From: Vigna angularis
Lineage: Eukaryota > Streptophyta > Magnoliopsida > Fabales > Fabaceae
Reading direction: 5' to 3'
Assembly: GCF_016808095.1 (NCBI RefSeq)
Contig: NC_068977.1
Coordinates: forward strand, 22,345,364 to 22,409,363
DNA length: 64,000 nucleotides
The notes beneath the pieces were generated by a model. The model saw only the letters and a program-made list of their open reading frames with translations, had not been told where the DNA came from and did no database searches. Positions 59,390-64,000 of this stretch are shown piece after piece (the first letter of the stretch is position 1; each line of letters starts with the position of its first letter). A program made the position numbers and the translations under genes.

Positions 59390-60647
59390 TGAATGCTATC
59401 AGCACTAGAGCAGGACTTTTCTTATCTTTTGCTTTGTATTATTGAACTTATCTGCTTCTGTTTTTAGAATAGGTTGGGATGTACTCAGTTTGAAACTTTA
59501 TTTGATGTGATGGTTTGATATTAACTTACGCATGATGAGGATTGCTCGCTAATGCTTGGATATTGATTAATGTTGAGATTGTGCACTATATGCTGATATA
59601 CAGGTGGTTGTTCACAAGCTATGTGAACATATGCATGATGTTGTGATTGTGATTATGATGTTAAATAGGATGTGTATCTAGAATATATGGAATGTTAAAT
59701 GAGTCTATAAGTGAGGTTTTGAACTCCAGAGTTTTTGTGAATGATGGCTATTACTTTGAAAGATGAATGACTTTGCCCAGGTTTCTGTGATTGAATCAAT
59801 TTCTTACATGTGTCATATGATCAAGGCCATTTGTTGTTATCCCTTTTTAGCCAAATGCATGATTTTAGCCCAATAAAAGATAGCACAATGTGTTCTATCC
59901 TTTGACCCTTTAGCTTTAAACAGGATGTGAAAACCCTTTTTGGAAAACCATTACCTTAAGTTAAGTTGAGAATATTTGTGTATTGATAAAGCTTCAAGTT
60001 TGGGGTTGTTGGGACATTTGAAAAGGGAAAATAAATAAGCATTGAGCTAAGTGTTGAGCAAATGAAAAGCAAAAGAAAAAGTAAAGAAAACAAAGAAAAA
60101 GAAAAGCTCAATGCAAGGGAAAGTTGGGAAGAAGTAAGAATGGTTGTGAATGAATCTCTTAACTCAAGGATTTTGTGATCCAAAAAAACCAATTTTTCTT
60201 CTTAGCCCAGCCACATTATAAGCCATAGAAAAGTCCTTGTGATGATGCTTGCTTGTGAGTGTGTTTGATTGTGGTTAAATGAAAGCCAAAAATGGTTCAT
60301 GTGACATTGTGATAGTAGAGTGAATAAGTGACCTCTATATACACTTGTGTGATTGAGTGAAACACTTTGTTTGGTGAGGAATGATTCCATGAGCACATGA
60401 TTACATCTATGCTTAGTTAATTGGTCATTCATGAGAATAACCTCTGTTGGATATTATGTGAGTATGTGAACACTATAATGAGTTGTTTTGAATCAAGACA
60501 TGTGTGCATCTTGACTTAATTCTATTTGATGAGCTGATTTGAGTAATTACTTGTCTTAAAAGAAATAGTTTTTGAATGTCTGTAACCATTGTATTGATTG
60601 GTGGAAGACTGAGTTACATCTTGTTTGCTTGAGGACAAACAAAGTTC
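59390..60647 (+). other. 3' untranslated region of the Athila-like element
   Basis: No ORF with recognisable content. An A/G-rich block lies at 60020-60140 (AAAAGCAAAAGAAAAAG). The words CAAGTTTGGGGTTG at 59996 and CTAAGTTTGGGGTTG at 60648 are duplicated polypurine-like tracts; only the second abuts the 3' LTR. Confidence 0.6.
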
Positions 60648-60661
60648 TAAGTTTGGGGTTG
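60648..60661 (+). other. Polypurine tract of the Athila-like element
   Basis: TAAGTTTGGGGTTG lies directly before the 3' LTR start TGATAACGG at 60662. It is pyrimidine-interrupted, as in the Athila/Tat group. Confidence 0.6.
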
Positions 60662-62043
60662 TGATAACGGTTGAAAAACCATTATTTTTATACTTAATTT
60701 TCACATCAAAAACACCCTTTATGACTTAGAAACTATCTTGAAATCATTTTTTTGCTTAAGTTGTGGAAATAAGAGAGTTGGATGGGTTTTATGCTTGTTT
60801 TTCCTTGTTTTAACAGGAATTAAGATGAATTGGATGAAGAAGTTGAAGGAGTAAGAAGTTGTACTCAGTAAAGGAAGGAAAATTGTACAAAAGAAGAATC
60901 GAAGCCACTACTCAGCGCCATTTCACCGCTGAGGGCCACGCTTGCTGTTGAAGTTCTCTGTCTGACGCTTAAGCGCCATCGCTGAGGGCTAATCCAAGTA
61001 TCACAGTCACCACTGAGCGGCATTTCTATTGTTGAGCGCCAGAGCCTGCTGTTAAGTGCACTGTTTCACACCAGGGCGTCGTCGCTGAGCGTCATTCTGT
61101 GTGCCGCACCTACCACTGAGCGCAATTCCAACGCTGAGCGCTGTTAACTTGGGCTTGGGCCAATTTTCTGTATTTTTAATGAACTATATAAGGGTTTAGT
61201 CGACTAGGGTTGATATCTTTGGACAGAAAGAGACGAAATTACACTCCTTTCACCCTTTGGAGGCGGATTTTGGATGCGAAAGCTCCGATCTTCAACTTTT
61301 AGGGTTCTATCTTTCATTCTTTTCATTATTTTCATCTAGTTTCACCATGTCTATGGTGAACTAAACCTCCATTGTTGTTGGGGAAACAATGTAATCCTTT
61401 GAAACTCTCATGTATTGAATTGATTCTTGATTATATATGCTTTACTTCATTAATTGTTAAGGTTTTCCTCTATACCCTATGCATGCTTTGTTTAACTCAT
61501 TCAATTGCATGATTATTGATTTTGTCACTATGGACACATATGAGAAAATCTAGAACTAGGGAAATTCTCCCGGAAGCAATATTACCTAGACATAGGAATA
61601 GGAGGATCAATTGCCTTGAAGCTTCTGTGCGAATGTAATGCATGATTAATTGCTAGGAAGACAAGACATTGTGAACTAGTAATTAGGATTATGCTTTCTT
61701 CACCGAGACATTGGGTTTAAGGTAAATTAGAAAGTGGCATTAACATTAATGAATAAAGATGAATTCATAAATACATGAGAGTGGATAGGATAAGTCAGAA
61801 ACCTCAACAACATAATCATTCCATATTTTACATCAATCACTTTTGCATCTTTCAATCCAATTGATCAACACTTGCATTCATGTTTACTTTTCCGTAATAT
61901 AAACACAACAATTTCGTTTACAAGTCTTATTTAATCAAGAAATCACATAACTGTTTAGGCCTTGCATCTCTTGGGAAACGATACTTGGTCTTACCATATA
62001 TTATTACTTGATACAATTCGGTACACTTGCCGAAGTGTTAACA
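60662..62043 (+). repeat. 3' LTR of the Athila-like element
   Basis: 1382 bp and uninterrupted. It contains the CGCTGAGCG-type array at 60905-61140, a TATATAAGGGTTTAG word at 61185 and the shared Athila end CACTTGCCGAAGTGTTAACA. It differs clearly from the 5' LTR, so the element is older than the chromovirus inside it. Confidence 0.9.
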
Positions 62044-62045
62044 GC

Positions 62046-62995
62046 AGGTCTCTTTCATTAAGCATAGTCCTGGCAAGTTCTTCTAGAGCCCTGTTCTTTC
62101 TTTCAACAACACCATTCTGCTACGACGTTCTAGGTGCAGAAAAATTGTGTGAAATTCCGATCTCTACACAATAGTTATCAAACAACTCATTTTGAAATTC
62201 TCTGCCATGATCACTTCGAATGGACTTGATCTTTAGCTCCTTCTCATTCTGTATTATGGTTGCAAATTTCTTAAAAACCCTGAAAGTCTCATTTTTAGTA
62301 GCAATGAAAAAAGTCCAAGTAAAACGAGAATAGTCATCCACAATTACCAGACCATACAGATTACCTCCTAGACTTTTGACTCTTGAAGGGTCAAACAAAT
62401 CCATATGCAATAGTTCAAGAGGTCTAGTAGTAGACATCCTTCTTTTGTTTTTAAAGGACGTTCTTATTTGTTTGCCTTTCTGACAAGCGTCACAAAGTCT
62501 ATCAAAAGTATATCGTATGTTTGGAAGACCAATAACAAGATCATTTGAGACAAGTTTATTCAGTTGTGCCATGTGTATGTGAGCAAGTATTTTGTGCCAA
62601 AGCCAAACATCATCTTCTTTAGATAACAAACAGACAACAAATTTAAAAGAGGTTTTCTTAAAATCAATCATATAAATGTTATTGTACATCTTCCCTATTA
62701 AGAAAAGTTCATCTGTGGTGCCATTACTAATAAGACAATGATTTAGTTCAAAAGTTATTTTTAAGCCTTTATCACATAATTGACTTATGTTAAGAAGATT
62801 ATGATTTAGCCCTTCAACAAGCATTACATTTTCAATAATGTATGAAGAGGGTGTTTGAATTTTACCAACTCCAATGATTTTACCCTTATTGTTGTCACCA
62901 TACGTGACATGACCACTTGTCTTGTGCGAGAGGCTTTTAAACTTGTTCGGATAGCCTGTCATGTGCCTCGAGCATCCACTGGCCAAATACCACAT
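62046..62995 (-). pseudogene. Copia protease relic and integrase, 5' part (split element)
   Basis: The minus strand shows a degenerate protease start (WYLASGCSRHMTG), pre-integrase (LNISQLCDKG, WLWHKILAHIHMAQL, LCDACQKGKQ) and the integrase core (LELLHMDLFDPSRV, GLVIVDDYSRFTW, IRSDHGREFQN, HNFSAPRTS). After a TAG at 62120-62122 the core continues with NGVVERKNRALEELARTML. It is cut at 62044 by the Athila-like element and resumes at 44398. RT and RNase H are not in the window near that end. Confidence 0.88.
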
Positions 62996-62998
62996 GAC

Positions 62999-63304
62999 CT
63001 ATTTCTCTTCATGCTCTAAACTTGTTCTGGTACCATTTGACTTTGTCATCATGCTGAGATCATTTTCTTGCAGGCTTTGATCCTTACTGATCTTTTGATT
63101 ACTTTTGTAGTTTGTATTTGTCTTCTTTGTGTTCAAGAACCTGGTGAACTTTTCTGTCATCAGATCAACTTCCTTTTCTTTAGTCTTCAGGACGTTTATA
63201 CCGATTTTTCTTTCCTCTGCATACTTCTGAAATAATCCTATTTTGAAAGACTCATGAAATCCATTAGTAACAGACATATATTTTTCATTGCAAGTAACAT
63301 GCAC
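62999..63304 (-). pseudogene. Copia gag-pro linker fragment
   Basis: A 101-codon frame, charged, in the same frame as the downstream protease relic and separated from it by TAG (62999-63001). There is no capsid or zinc-knuckle region, so most of gag has been deleted between here and the primer site at 63436. Confidence 0.5.
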
Positions 63305-63423
63305 AAGATCATGTTCAGATTCACTTTTCCTCTATGTGGAAGAAACAAACGCCATTTCAGGATCTTAAATCGATTATACAAAAAGGTTAATCGATTTTTT
63401 TTTCAAATAATTTTTGAAAACCA

Positions 63424-63436
63424 GCTCTGGTGCCAA
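63424..63436 (-). other. Degenerate primer binding site of the split copia element
   Basis: The minus strand reads TTGGCACCAGAGC one base inside the LTR end CTAACA. It resembles TTGGTATCAGAGC with two substitutions. Confidence 0.6.
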
Positions 63437-63437
63437 T

Positions 63438-64000
63438 TGTTAGAATTGATGAGCTTTGTTTCTCAACACCAAGAGGAGGGGGGGGGGGGGTTGAATTGGT
63501 GTTTTATAAAAATGTGCACTTTTGAAATTTTTTTTTGTAAATGATATTGTTCTTGAAAACTTTCTTGTATTTTAAGCAATGTGCATGCAATGTAACAATA
63601 TGCGTAAGCCATTAATAACAGTATGTAATCGATTATGTAAAGAGATAGGGAGAAGAAAATCAAACTCAATTTTTTATACTGGTTCGGCCTTAATGCCTAC
63701 ATCCAGTGTCCTTTCAATCAACCTGAGATTGAAAGCCAATTGCATTATAAAGATATGAGTTTTTACAACAAGGCTTTACAACGACCAATTTGTCAAAATC
63801 TAAACCACCTCTCTAACTCACTAATCTAATATAGCCAATAACAAGACCATGCAGCAAGAACAATCTTCTCCTGTAGTCACCCCTTTGAGACACCTCTCAA
63901 AGTACAAAGAACTTCCCGCTCTTTCTTCCTGGCCACACGCACAGGGAACCGCAAATCAAAGATTGTGAATCTTCTTCTCCTGATCACACAGAAAGCACCT
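63438..64000 (-). repeat. 5' LTR of the split copia element (runs off the window)
   Basis: The minus-strand LTR end is CATCAATTCTAACA at 63438. The region carries a run of about 15 G (63477-63491) and a GGTTCGGCCTTAATGCCTAC word typical of long SIRE/Maximus-like LTRs. The other LTR boundary lies beyond 64000. Confidence 0.7.

Larger units (their letters stand above)
44399..62043 (+). mobile_element. Athila-like Ty3 retrotransposon lacking RT/RH/IN, with a nested CRM-like element
   Basis: The LTRs start TGATAACGG/TGATAATGG and end GTTAACA. The 5' LTR is 44399-45352 plus 53739-54173; the 3' LTR is 60662-62043. Near-duplicate pentamers GTAGG (44394-44398) and GCAGG (62044-62048) flank the element. 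Inside: PBS to tRNA-Asp (54180), gag relic, protease relic, a short frame, repeats, a third ORF (58173-59389) and a purine tract before the 3' LTR. No reverse transcriptase, RNase H or integrase is present. It inserted into the integrase of a minus-strand copia element, and was itself hit by a chromovirus at 45353. Confidence 0.88.

Overview
The window is plant nuclear DNA. It is AT-rich, with spliced genes using GT-AG introns and dense nested retrotransposons and CACTA transposons. Repeat content points to a legume, probably of the Phaseoleae: a TRIM-like repeat with the ACAAAACCGGCTTGTAAGG core, CACTA ends, and LTRs carrying CGCTGAGCG-type arrays. The species cannot be named from sequence alone.

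Two ordinary host genes can be rebuilt from their exons, both on the minus strand. The first (coding 14443 to 10864, seven coding exons, 326 aa) is a ZNF830-type zinc-finger nuclear protein with an untranslated first exon near 15325-15537. The second (39316 to 29043, five exons, 507 aa) is a tryptophan aminotransferase-related (TAR/alliinase-like) protein. It keeps its membrane anchor, six-cysteine EGF-alliinase region and PLP lysine. Its frame is intact although intron 4 holds a 4.35-kb Ty1-copia element (TSD AAAGA) and intron 1 holds a 1.26-kb CACTA element (TSD CAA).

Layout. 1-10.8 kb: AT-rich intergenic DNA with two LTR-like repeat copies and two tandem duplications. 10.8-15.8 kb: zinc-finger gene. 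15.8-24.9 kb: an LTR-like repeat split by a degenerate CACTA element of about 7 kb. That element carries a broken En/Spm-type gene, a truncated Ty3-type LTR, a second CACTA-type terminus built of TATACGG palindromes, and a fragment resembling a host SEC14/CRAL-TRIO gene. 25.2-27.7 kb: microsatellite and a 1.5-kb CACTA element (TSD TAA). 29.0-39.3 kb: TAR gene. 40.2-41.0 kb: minisatellite and a long foldback. 42-64 kb: a three-level retrotransposon nest.

In that nest, a minus-strand Ty1-copia element (pieces at 44225-44398 and 62044-64000) is split by an Athila-like Ty3 element (44399-62043). The 5' LTR of the Athila-like element is in turn split by a young minus-strand CRM-like chromovirus (45353-53738). 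The Athila-like element has lost reverse transcriptase, RNase H and integrase, but keeps gag and protease relics and a third ORF of the 'putative plant transposon protein' type. The CRM-like element is nearly complete except for two in-frame stops in pol.

No bacterial-type system, CRISPR array, rRNA or tRNA gene was seen. The most unusual items are a copia element whose leader is a tandem TRIM, the SEC14-like capture, the pol-less Athila derivative, and palindromic arrays shared among several LTR families.
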